In this document: in pieces, positions 1-12,000 of the stretch
Layout of the letters: the number at the start of each line of letters is the position of its first letter
How positions within the stretch are numbered: the first letter of the stretch is position 1
From: Brachypterus glaber
Lineage: Eukaryota; Arthropoda; Insecta; Coleoptera; Kateretidae
Direction of reading: 5' to 3'
DNA length: 64,000 bases
Assembly: GCA_958510825.1 (NCBI GenBank)
Contig: OY294049.1
Coordinates: 2,170,001-2,234,000 of the forward strand
Program-made: the position numbers and the translations under genes
The notes under the pieces: model-generated
What the model was told of the DNA's origin: nothing
Databases searched by the model: none
The model's input: only the letters and a program-made list of their open reading frames with translations

Positions 1-444
1 ACCTATGAATTTAAAGTTTCCATGTTTTAAGTTGGGTATTTTTTAACTAATATTGAGTCGCCGAATCCAAATTTGTTCTTGGAATATTTTTGTCTCCCAT
101 GAACAAAAGAGGGATAAAATAATGATTTTTTAACATTTTTATCTTATTTTTCTCAGAAAACTTAGGTAATAGAAATGATCTGTGGCCAGATTCGGTTTCA
201 GCGACCCAAAATTAGTTAAAAAACATATGACTCCAATCGGGGAAAAAACCGTGTTGCCTAGTGTAATAGTCGTTCTAAAAAACTAAATTACTTACCCTTT
301 CGAAGAATATCTGCAGGATTGCAATCCACGGACGAGTTTATTGGTACCCCGCAAGAATATGTTAATCCTGTTCTATTCTTATTTTCAGTGCCAGTTGCTG
401 TGGGAGCGCTAATCTTTATACTGGGTATATAAGTGAATAATTAA

Positions 445-1157
445 TATACAGTGCGGTCCAAAAGTCACCCCCCCCCTTTTAACTTTTGAACGAGTTGAGA
501 TATCGACTTTTATCAAATTTAGAACTCTTAAATAAGACAACTTAAACTATCTTTTAGCATATATTTGATATTTTTAGCTCTTAAAATGTGGGCAGGGGGC
601 ATGGGGGACATTTTTTTAATTGGAAAGGGGGGTCGTGTGATACATCATTTTAAAGCTTATAAAATTCTCTATTTAAACTAACATTTTTAAATTTTTTAAA
701 AATAATTTTTAAGGTTTTAATTTTTCAATTTTTTGTGCTAAAACATTTGATTTTTTAAGTTTTTTTTTTATAAATTTTTATTTATGTCAACTAAAATTAG
801 TTTAAAAGTATAATTAACATTTTTTATGATGAAATTAGGCATTTTTAAAAAAATATTTGTTTTTTTTAGAGGAATTTTGACATTAATACCCATTTTCAAC
901 CCATTTTTTTTATTTTAAAAATATGGATTTAAATGGAGGATTTTATAAGCTTTAAAATGATGTATTACACGACTCCCCTTTCCATTTAAAAAAATGTGCC
1001 CCCATGCCCCCCTGTCCACATTTTAAGAGCTGAAAGTATTAAATATATGCTAAAAGATAGTTTAAGTTGTCTTATTTAAAAGTTCCAAATTTAAAGTCGA
1101 TATCTCAACTGGTTCAAAAGTTAAGAGGGGCGGGTGACTTTTGGACCGCTCTGTATA
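445..1157. mobile_element. Fold-back element, family A copy 1
   Basis: The termini are inverted copies starting TATACAGTGCGGTCCAAAAG and ending in the complement (GGACCGCTCTGTATA). The arms are more than 200 bases: the GTGATACATCATTTTAAAGC stretch near 635 reappears inverted near 950. The centre is simple A/T. A second copy lies at 36122-36806. Confidence 0.85.
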
Positions 1158-3179
1158 TGTGCTATATGGGAGCATGCTTATCCAAAAATCTAGGCTGGGA
1201 TTTTTTTTTGGTAAAAATCAGGTGGGGTAATGGGGTAAAAACTTTTTTCAAAAAAAAATATTTTTTTATTTTATTTTTTTTTATTTTTTCTTTCGTGTTT
1301 TGTTTTAATGAACCTGGGCTTAAATGGGAAAGTATTATTTTGTTGACAGCAATATTTATATTTTTTAAATAGCTGGTAAAAGTTGGTATATAGGTGTTTT
1401 GGGATTTCTTGTCGGCAGATTTTTTTAATATTAAATTTAGTTTTAGCGAGTCCTAATGTACCAAATTTACTTAGCTTAATTAAAAAAAAAAATAAATATG
1501 GGTGGTACTATGAGTTTATTTGGGTGAAGGCAGAATTAAAAAAAAAAGCAAGATGAAAAACCGCCAGGTTCTAATTCTTATCGGGTTACTTAAAAAATAT
1601 AAAAACGGGTAGTTCACCCCCCTTAAGGGTTGAAGATAGAAACTTTTAAATAAAAAAATCGTTTTAAGCGACTCTAAAAACTCCCAGATACTAATTTTAA
1701 TAAATATATTTATTTTGATATATCAAACGAAAATATATGATTTCTATAATGTTCCCTTATAAAAACTTTGGGGTGGATTATCTCGAAAACTAAACCAAAG
1801 ATTTTTTTTCTTGACCTCCACAGGATTTTTTTTCAAAAACGCCCCGTTTCGAAAATATGTGTTTTTTTATTTTTCTCAAAATTTTTAAATTTCTCCAAAC
1901 GAAAATGTAACTTACAATGATTTGTAATATGATTTTTTTAATGGCGAAGACCGCAGTTCTCTAGGTTAAATAGTTTTTGAGTTATTGCACGTCAATGTCA
2001 CATTGTCTAGAAATTAAAAAATTTTGAAAAAATTTAAAAAATCATTTTCAAAACGGGGCGTTTTTGGAAAAAATCCCGTGGAGGTTTTTCTCTAACATGG
2101 GTGGGCTACACATAAAAAAATAATCAGCCAAATCTGTGACCCCTGCCTGAATCGACGCGGATATCATCCATATTTATATTTGTAAATAACTTGCCCAAGA
2201 CTCTCCCGTTGAGTTACTCTATCTGGCTATTTTGTATTTAACATTTTCCTATAGCACCACATTTTAATTAAGCTATTAAAATATTACTTTAAGCTTGATT
2301 ACCTACCTTGGAACATTTCGGAAAATGGACATAACTGCAGAATAACCAAAATATGCATCACCACTATTACCATGGGAGTAAATTATTGGATAGTTTTCAT
2401 CCAGATTAAACCCAAATGTTTGAAAAATATTTAAAATCAATATTAAATTAAGGAGTGGCATCATTTGGACTTTTAATGTCACTACAAATTACAAAAAGGT
2501 AGTGAATAAATGATTTAAAAAAATTACACACATTTAGAATTTTAGAGACTGTCCGTAAAACAACTGAAAATGTATGGGTCGTTAGAATGTAAAAAACTTA
2601 ACCATGTGAGTTACGCATTTGACAAAAAAAACATACAAAAAAATACCAAAATAAATTTTGATACAACATTTTCAAAACTCGTACAAAAAAATAACCAAAA
2701 GTATACTCTTACTGTATAGAGTACCTATTTTCTAAAAAGAGTAATAAAATATTAATCTTTGATTAAAAATACATAAAAAAGGAACTATTTATGTAACACC
2801 GTAGGGCCAACCATTCTCGAAAAAATAGTCAAAGAAAAAATTTTACTTTCTGAGTACCTGATGGCAAAATAGGAGCTAAAAAATGCACCAGTTAGAATTT
2901 TAATACTGCAGGGCGATTCTATAGAATATATATAAAAAAATAGTTATAAATAGTAGTTAACTACGCGTAACCACAAAGCCTTTCTTGTAAAAAATTGTCA
3001 AAATTAGCCTTTCTTTTCTAAAAAGGGCCATATGCCGGAAATATTCCTTGTAAAAAAATCTAAAAAATGGCCCTTTTTTGCTAAACACATATATTTTTGC
3101 TAAAAATTGGCCTATTTTTGTTGTTATAAATGGGCCGTTTTGCAAAAATTAAAAAATATTGTAATGAAACAATCAGATA
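1158..3179. other. Gene-free AT-rich intergenic DNA
   Basis: No gene seen. Two fragments stand out. An inverted pair carries AACGCCCCGTTT near 1840 and AAACGGGGCGTTTTT near 2055. At 2743-2930 there is a piece of the family G element interior (GTAACACCGTAGGGCCAACC), matching 24614-24800. Confidence 0.6.
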
Positions 3180-3254
3180 ATTATATATACTATATATAGT
3201 ATATATAATATAATATACTATATATAGTATAATATACTATATATACTATAGTAC
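3180..3254. repeat. TATAG/TATAC simple-sequence tract
   Basis: About 75 bases of alternating TATATAC/TATATAG and almost nothing else, strongly self-complementary. Confidence 0.85.
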
Positions 3255-3508
3255 AAGGGCGATTATTTACACTCAGGAGGTGGCCAACATTTAATGACGA
3301 ATCACATGACTTATAGATCCCAATTTAAAAGAAAAATAAGGACTGAACAAATAATATGAATACTTTTTATAGTTTTAAATTAAATATATTTTTTTAAAAT
3401 TTAAAAAAATTATTAGAAATTCTAGCCTCATGTTCTCCTTTTGAAAGGAAGAAAAAAACGAAAACCAGAGGAAAAACAGACCAAGTACAGATGAAGTGAC
3501 CCTAGGTC

Positions 3509-3892
3509 AAATCGCACAGAAAACTCAGTATATAGCACATGAAACTAAGGTAACATGTGGTAAATAAAAACCTAATACGTTTTATGGCACATTCCGTGAT
3601 AGGTTTCATATACCGTATCAAGTTTCATATTTTTAGCAAAATCAAAGAAATCGAAAATTTACTGTAAAATATTAAATTATTAGATGAAAATTAAATTTAT
3701 TGGATGTAAATTTGTGTTTTTTTTATTAAAACTTTTGGTTATTATGTAATTTATAAAAAAAAATGAATGTATAAAACTTCAGTCGTAGAATAAGTATAGT
3801 CTGCAACACGTGTAGCTATTCCTCTGAGGCGAGAGGGACAAACATCCACTCGTTCGGCATATGCATTATTCTACACTTGTTACAGAATATAG
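3509..3892 (+). repeat. Dispersed 0.4-kb repeat B, copy 1
   Basis: Matches the reverse complement of 23314-23714 along its length, including AATCGCACAGAAAACTC at one end and CCACTCGTTCGGCATATGCA near the other. Non-coding; class unknown. Confidence 0.75.
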
Positions 3893-4619
3893 GTACTATA
3901 GTACCTATACTACTACTATAGTATTTTATTTGGAAACTTCCCTATGTGTTCCATTACGTTTCTATATGTTTCAATATATTTTTTTTAGAATGCCTAGTAA
4001 AAATTTGGCCCTAAACTTAATAACCAAGAACATTTGAGATACAACTTTCTAAAGGAGATTATTCAAAATGTATAAATAAAGGATGTTTTTGGACACTATG
4101 TATATGTCTGGTTATCTATGAGGAAACCACGTTTTAAAATTATGACTAACCAGAATTTATAAAAAATAAAAAATTCTTATTAAAACTGAAGGGAAGGACT
4201 GATAATTTGAGTTTTGTTTAAATTTTAATTTAATAATAATATTTATAAATATTATTACTAGTCATTAAACAGCAAAAATCAAGGAAACTGCGATAACATT
4301 TCTCAGTCAAAAAAAGTATGTATTCCTATAGATTTCGGAATAAGAAATTCAATAAAAAAAATCGAGTTTCGGACGACCCCTTAACACGTTCAGTGCCGAT
4401 AGCACAGTTTCGCCAAGGGCCGATGTCACACGGTATGTGCCACCAGTACTGGTGGCACATACCGTGTCACATCGGCATACGCGTATGCATACGCGTATGC
4501 CTACCTACAACAGTTTATGGTCTGTTTCATCAAGCAAGATAGTAAATTAAAAATCGCACAGTGAATATTTTCAAAACAGATTCGAATATTGGATGTACAT
4601 CCAATATTCGAAAAGTCCC

Positions 4620-6145
4620 AGACAGCATATGATATCTTAAAGACGTCTTTTTTAGATCTTAATTATGTCTGGACGCCTAAAGACATAAAAAGGATATCTT
4701 ATGGCCTTCTTTTTAGGGATGTTTAAAAGATATCTGATTATGATGTCGATAAGATGTCTTTTAAGTATCGGTACAAGACGTCTTAACTTCGATACTCATC
4801 GCTAAAAATAAATTAACCACAATCAACTATTAAAAAAAATACCATTTTTTTTAAAGATCTTACCCAGTCCGCACATATATGGATGCAACATGGTAAAGAA
4901 AGATTTTTTAGGTAACATGTGCCATATTACATGAGACATAACATACATATGTATGCTACATAACATGCCCTATAACAGAAAGATTTTTTACGTTACATGT
5001 GCCATATTAAATAAGATGTAACATACATATGTATGATACATAACATGCAATATTGCATGTTATGTATCATATATATGGTACGAGAACATACACGATACAT
5101 AAAATGTTATGAATTCAATACTAAATATGGCGTCTATATTATTTTAATTTTTATAGGTTAGAATCACTAATATTCTTAAAATTGTTGTTAATAATAAAAG
5201 TTTTACCCTTAAGTAGTAGAAACGCATGTATTTTTAGACAACTAAACCGATTTTAGATAATTTTAGACAAAAAATTAAAATATATATATTTTTTTAAAAT
5301 GATTATTTGCTATTTTTTCTCTAAAAATTGGCTTTTTATGTGGCCCATGATTTTTAAGCCTGGTAGAAAGATTGCTTTCACAGTAAAAATGCACATCGTA
5401 TAAGAATTTTGCCTGATGGATGCTACATATAAAGATATTTATATACTTTAATTATTAGGTTTATCAAAAAGACGTAAAAATGTTCACCATGTCTAAATCT
5501 ATGATGCACTCCATAACAAGTAAAATTCGGAAACGCCTACTTTTATTGTTATATACCTAGTATGTATCTAATATGTAGCATGTTATGTAGCTGATACATA
5601 ACTTGAGGCGGAATTGTTAAAGTCCAAGGACTATACATGGACTATAAAAATTACATGTCTGCAACATCACATAGAACAGTGGTTATGTACCTGCTATGTT
5701 CCTGCCATGTATTTGTGTTGACTGGGTATTTTGAAAAACAAAAAAATGTTTTTCATTTTTTTTTTTTAATTTTCTTTTTAGTAAAAACGAAAAGAATTAA
5801 AAAAAAATCAAAAAAGAAATTTTCAAAAGAAAAAAAATTAAAAAAAAAATAAAAAAAATCACATTTTTTTAAGATCTTTTTTTGACAAACAAATTACCTC
5901 TCATTCTTATTCTTATTACGCTTTTTATATCAATACGACCGTACATAGCAACGTAAATGGGAGGGGTATTATATTGTAAAGTCGCCTGTGCAAGGCGTCT
6001 CAAAAAATATGTCTTAAAGACGTTACCTTTTGTAACATACGACGTCGTTAAGACATCTTTAAGATGCATATACGGCGAAAACCGACGTTCTTAAGGCGTC
6101 TTAAATGACGAGCTACGACATCTTTAAGATCTCTTTAAGTCATCT
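4620..6145. repeat. Repeated GACGTCTT/AAGATGTC-type half palindromes
   Basis: Clusters at 4630-4790 and 5990-6140 hold many variants of AAGACGTCTT and AAGATATCTT facing both ways. They form the inner arms of the 4381-6523 composite element. Confidence 0.55.
4897..5054 (+). repeat. Two tandem copies of a ~79-bp unit
   Basis: AGAAAGATTTTTTA(G/C)G then TACATGTGCCATATTA and CATACATATGTATG recur with a spacing of about 79 bases. The second copy ends in the palindrome GCAATATTGC. Confidence 0.8.
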
Positions 6146-6523
6146 TTGTGCTATCTGGGGTGCGAATACATTGCGTAATTTATTTTATAAAACATAACTA
6201 TATTCTATACACAAACATATACTATGTATATGTTTGTGAATATATTCACTGTGCGATTTTTAATTTACTATCTTGCTTGATGAAACAGACCATAGTTGTG
6301 CGTCGGTCGTTGTAGGTAGATGCTGCGGTCACTCCGACCGCTTAGATCACAGAACACTAGATACAACCGAGTACTTTTTTGGGTAGCCTTGGTTTTGAAG
6401 TTCCGTGTTTTATGGTGTTGCTATGGCGTTAAACGTTCCAGGACTGTCACGACCAAAAATACAGTTAACGTACCCGGGCTCCGACGTGCACACCGGAAAT
6501 ATGGCCGGCACTGAAAGTGTTAA

Positions 6524-7210
6524 ACGGCCCTAAAAACTGGTCTTTTCCCTATAACTTTTGATTGAAAGCTACTAGAAACAAAAACAGAAAATAAATTAGC
6601 ATAAAAAATGTAATAAAATTGCTTAATATTTTTTCCCCTTAATTTCTATTGGTTGGGAGATATAACGCATTTAAAATCGTAACTCACAGAACATTTTAGC
6701 ACTGGCTGCCATTTGAACACCCTTTTTCGTATCGCGTTAATATCTTTCAAAATATATTACATATGTATATCAGGATGATTTATGCAAAATTTCAGCTCAA
6801 TCGGATTAGGGGTTACGAAACCCCTATGCGGCCCGTCTTATTTTTAATCGACCCTGTTTTTAGGGGACTTACCTCGCTAGAACGTTCAAAATATGTATTA
6901 TATAACACGGATATAACACGGATATATATCCGTGTCTGAATTATACTGCATTTGCGAAAAAGTTTAGAATTAGACTAGGTCTTAAAAATTAAGAAAGTTT
7001 AAAGGAATAAATATCTTCCTTCTTATAATGCGTAAACATTATAATTAAACTAATAGTTATATAACACTACTTATTATATAATAAGTTTTTTAGCACAATT
7101 TCCAATTGTCGTTGATACAGGGTATCTGGGTCAAAATTTATTTACAGGCAACTTTCGTTGAAAAAAAAATGAAAAGTAATATATTATAGGCTATAATTTA
7201 TAGCAATGGA
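6524..7210. other. Gene-free spacer
   Basis: No gene seen. Contains a short ACACGGATAT direct/inverted cluster near 6905-6935 and a TTTCAGCTCAATCGGATTA segment typical of old dispersed repeats. Confidence 0.5.
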
Positions 7211-7363
7211 TGGCTTAGTTTACACCGTAGCTACCAAACACTTGGTCCGGGTACCAAATTTGAATTTTAACCAATCACAGGGAACGACGCATGCGTATTC
7301 GCAATTATGACATTATCTGGCTCGCGGACCAAGGGATTGGTACCTACGGTGTAAACTAAGCCA
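7211..7363. mobile_element. MITE, 153 bp
   Basis: Near-perfect terminal inverted repeats of about 25 bases, TGGCTTAGTTTACACCGTAG at the left and its complement at the right. The interior is unique, with no coding capacity. Confidence 0.85.
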
Positions 7364-8274
7364 ATACCTACTAACTTGTGTTTGTACATGTATCTACTTA
7401 CCAATTTTATAAAAGTCCGCGCTAAATAAAAGCATGTAAAATTTGCGTGCCTGCAACCCGGACAGCACACTTGATGCTCAGAATCATCTTTAATCATTCG
7501 ATTGAGAATATTTTCAGAATAATTCTTTAGATATGCTATGATTATGCTTAGAATATTCGAAAAAATTGCACCTAAGGACGTGCTTAGGGCGTCCTGTGTA
7601 GGGACACTAGATCTAGGTCTTAAGTTAGCAAGGCGACAGTCTGTCGCTAGGTTTGGATATGCCCTAAGATTTACAAGATATTTAGAAAAACAACTTAAAA
7701 CTCAATTTTTGCGCAAATTGGATTTTTGGAGATACGACAAAACAATACTGGGGTGACGACTTGCCTTTACAGTTGTGCTAGTACTCGCGCCATCTACCGG
7801 TACTTTTCAATACTGGATTTACGAGGGCTGTTTTGTGAAAATAAAAAACTATCTAAACAGATTCTGGTGCCACCTATACATCCTTATTCCAATTAAATAG
7901 AAACAACAACAGATAATTGGTGCAAAATTACGTCATTTAAAATTCTATTTTTAGCAAAGCGCACGCGTAACGTATTTTGATTCCGCCATTTTTATAATTT
8001 ATTGTTGTCTGTTTATCTGAAAAAGCGTCAAATTTTGTTATGTAAATGAATCTGAAGCAAAAAAAAATGATTTTGTGGTAAACTGTGAGGTACGAAATAT
8101 CTGGGCAGCACACTTCCAAATTTTGGCAGTTTAACTTCATTCATTGTCAAATTTTTGTAGGTAAACAATATTTATTTAAACAGTGATCACAACAGTTCTA
8201 TTTCTAGCAATGTGGGTTTTCTAGTGAACATGAAGCAACATTGACATTTTATAAAATTAAAATAATAAAACAGA
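7364..8274. promoter_or_regulatory. Upstream region of the phosphatase gene
   Basis: No gene seen. The last few hundred bases before the start codon probably contain promoter and 5' UTR. No clear TATA box could be chosen in such AT-rich sequence. Confidence 0.4.
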
Positions 8275-9084
8275 ATGGGAGCATTTCTTGATAAACCAAA
8301 GACAGACAAGTTTCAAGAATGTGGGGAAGGGAACGGTCTCAAATTTGGGGTGGCCAGCATGCAGGGCTGGAGAGTAGAGATGGAAGATGCCCACATGGCT
8401 AAAACTAACCTTGGAGATGCTCTTAAAGACTGGTCCTACTTTGCTGTGTTTGATGGACATGCGGGAGCTAAAGTGTCAGCACATTGTGCAGAACATCTCC
8501 TTGATGCTGTTATGCAAACAGAAGAATTTCATGAGGATGTTAAAAAGGGTATACACAAAGGTTTCTTAGAGTTAGATAATAAAATGCGAATGTTACCTGA
8601 AATGTCCTCAGGAGAGGATAAGAGTGGTACAACTGCAGTTTGTGCATTCGTATCACCAAATACTATATTTATAGCAAATTGTGGTGATTCTAGAGCAGTT
8701 TTATGTAGGGAGGGTAATCCTGTATTTTCAACTCAAGATCATAAACCTGCGTTGCCCTCAGAAAGAGAACGTATAGTAAAAGCTGGAGGTTCAGTCATGA
8801 TACAGAGAGTTAATGGTAGTTTAGCTGTTAGTAGAGCTTTAGGAGATTATGAGTACAAAAATGTAGAGGGTAGAGGACCATGTGAACAGTTGGTTTCTCC
8901 AGAACCTGAAATATTTGTTATGGAAAGGGATGATAAAGCAGATCAGTTTCTAGTACTTGCTTGTGATGGCATATGGGATGTTATGAGTAATGAGGACCTC
9001 TGCTCTTTTATTCACAGTCGCCTATTAGTTACTGATAATCTGCAAGAAGTTACCAGTCAGGTTATTGATACCTGCCTATACAAG
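8275..9084 (+). CDS. alph: PP2C phosphatase exon 1 (catalytic core)
   Basis: Exon of 270 whole codons, starting at the ATG and ending AAG before donor GTGATT. It carries every PP2C motif up to the DGIWD aspartate and ends in IDTCLYK, exactly where PPM1A continues with GSRDNMS. Confidence 0.96.
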
Positions 9085-12000
9085 GTGATTATTAATTATT
9101 TTAATTAACACTGATTAAAATATAAACATTTGGTCAGTTGTTCAGCTGTGTTCACTTAATAGGTCAAGCCCATATCCAGAAATCCTGAATCCAGGATTTT
9201 TTTTGGGTGGGGGTTGTAATTTTTGCATAATAAAATAGTACTTTACAAAAAAACACTTGTATAGGATATGTATAATTTTAGGGAAGTCGTGACAATATGA
9301 GTATTGTGCTGGTAGTATTTCCTGGAGCCCCAACACCCACTCCTGAGGCCCTTGAAGCTGAAAAACAGCTGGATTTCAACTTGGAGAGGCGTATTAAAGG
9401 TTGTTTTAATATTATAAATTGTCAGGGTATTTAACATAGCTATAGTACAGTAAAATAAGGTCAATAAGCAGTCCAAATTCCTGTTCTTTAGTATTCCCTT
9501 TGCATTAGATCAGGTTGATAGCCAGTTTAGCGAAATATCGGTATCTGTGGTTCCAGATTTATTATGGAGCCTTCTATGCTATCTAGATCTAAGATCTAGA
9601 TTATCCATTTTTTTACCAGTGTTTTTTAGTATGGCAATTTTTTTTAAATATTTAAAAATTCCCTGTAAAAATGACCTACATATTAGGTTTTCATGTAATT
9701 TCAAAACTAACTTTTTACATGGTTACTATACTCTATTTCATTTCATTATTAGTAACTATTTAGTACTTTTGATTTTTATGATTGGTGCTAATATTAGTTG
9801 TTTTGACTGAAGGTTGCAATCATGGTATCAATTTTGAAATTTTTCAAAATAATTTTTCTCTCATCACTGTCAGAAATAAAATTTCGTATTTTTTTTTAAT
9901 GCCTGAATAAATTTTATATAAGCAAACAGTGATATAATTAAGTGATAAAATAAATAAGTGATAAATAAGTGATTTTTAATTGTGCTGGATATTTAACAGC
10001 ATAAAGAGATTTCTAAGGTATTTTCCAATCATGCTTTAAAATATGGTTGTAAAATTTTTGCCACTTCTTTACATTTGGACAATGCATCGGAACATACATT
10101 TTATCATATTTTTATTAATATTTTTTTTAATTTAATTTTATTTATGACCTAAAAACAGTACAAGAAAACTGGTGACTATTTATGAAAAAATTGCAATATT
10201 TTATATTCTATCTGAATATGACATAAAAATATAACCTATTTTTTAAAGATATTTTTATACGATACTTCAAATTTACGCAAAATGTCGTTTTCCACCAGAA
10301 GATCCACTTACAAAGCTAAACTAAACCTAGTAACTTTTTTAGTTACTAATAATGAAATGAAATAGGGTATATTTTTGTTGTTTCTTTTTTTAACATCATT
10401 GTTAAACAAAAAATCCAAAAATAGTAACCAATAAAACCCAATTGGGTGTAAAACGGGCCGTTTATAAATTCCTTGATGGTCCCGCGGTGATGGGGATCAC
10501 CCTGATTGTCGCTATGTATAACCAGGGGGAGGGGGGCTCTTGGCTTAGTGTCATGTGGTACTATCAAATATTACATATTGCTGTTATTAAAACATAAACA
10601 TAAGTTAAAACCTTTTACAGATTTAATAAATTAAAAAAAAAACCTTTTACAGATTTAATAAATTAAAAAAAAAAAAAACCTTTTACAGATTTCTTATAAG
10701 ACATAACATGCAAAACGCATCACGCAATACAGAGGGGGAGGGGGGTAGACCGAAATATCCCGCAGTATCACTATGGGAGGAGGTCTAAAATTGTTAGAAA
10801 AAACATCAGGTGATTTATGGGCTGTCCCTTAAATGCATTTTACTAATTTAGAATTTTGAAGATTAGAAAGAAGACCTAATAAAGGACATTGCATGTATTG
10901 TCCTTAAACCTAATACATACAGATTATCCATCCATTTAGTATTATACTACACTTCAAAGTAGAATTTGTATCCTCTTATGGCTGGCCTGCCATACTCTCG
11001 GATGAACTCGTGATCAATCGTTCTGCGTTTAGGGTGTCAGTCGCGGCTTTTAACACAGTTAAGTTTGAGGAGATACAAATTACATCGGCACTTAGTACTA
11101 CTAAGAGTGCCGATGTATTAAAATCTTCGCCGAAAAGTCAAAATCTTTGACCGTGTTTTTTTATATTTCTCGACGTTTTAGACCTTCCTGAGTCGAAATC
11201 ACTAAAAAAAAAATCGTCCGTCACTGTCTGTCTGTAAACTCGCTAACTCCATTTCTAAAAAAGATATTGACAAGCGGTTTTTTGAATATTGTTTTTTATC
11301 ATATTTCAAAGAGCTGCTTAGATTTTGGGGGTAAGGCGGTAAGAATGGGGTAAAACGCCTATTTTTAGCGTTTTTTGGATATAATTAGGTTAATTATTAT
11401 TGTATTTTATTAATTTAGTACTTAGTATGAAAGATTTTTTTTCCTAAAATACATTGTTTTCGGGATATTACCTAAACGCAGAAAAATGTTTTTTTAGCAT
11501 AACTCATTTATAAACGATTTCAAAAAATTATAATTCAAATGAAAGCTAAAATGTTATATACAGTTTTTGCTAGAATATAACGTTTTGGAGATACAGACTT
11601 TCAAACTTTAATAAATTATGAAACATGCAGGTCTATTAATGGTTGCCATTCACACAACCTCCTATTTCATAACGTTTCAAATTAGTGCCGATGTTTTGAA
11701 TAGGAGCTTGCAACTGTTTAGCTGGTTTACTTTAAAGTGTATACTAAATCGATGTATTATCTGTATACCATTTTAACTGTAGCGCTGCAAAAAGAATACT
11801 AGACTAGTGGAACTACATTGACCCTATTTTAAGGTATATAAACGCCATTTAAAAAAGAATATAGTTTCAAAATTGCAACTTATGTGGGATATTTTGACAC
11901 TGTGGAAGATCTCGTTTTTCTCTCTGATTATTTTAGGCTTAGAAAAGGTGTGTTTGGACCAATAGCTTTTAAATATTTATTATAATTTATAATCCTTGGA

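Larger units (their letters stand above)
4381..6523. mobile_element. piggyBac-like TTAA-flanked non-autonomous element, nested
   Basis: Bounded by TTAA on both sides, with inverted termini CAC(G/T)TTCAGTGCCG at 4385 and its complement before 6520; TTAA targeting is the piggyBac hallmark. The element holds inner inverted repeats (TGGTCTGTTTCATCAAGCAA at 4520 and inverted at 6290) belonging to a separate family also found at 49564-49760, so it is probably composite. No transposase is visible. Confidence 0.7.

Noticed and set aside
6320..6514. Arg-rich 64-codon frame
   Set aside because: Falls in the terminal arm of the TTAA element; no domain or splice partner.
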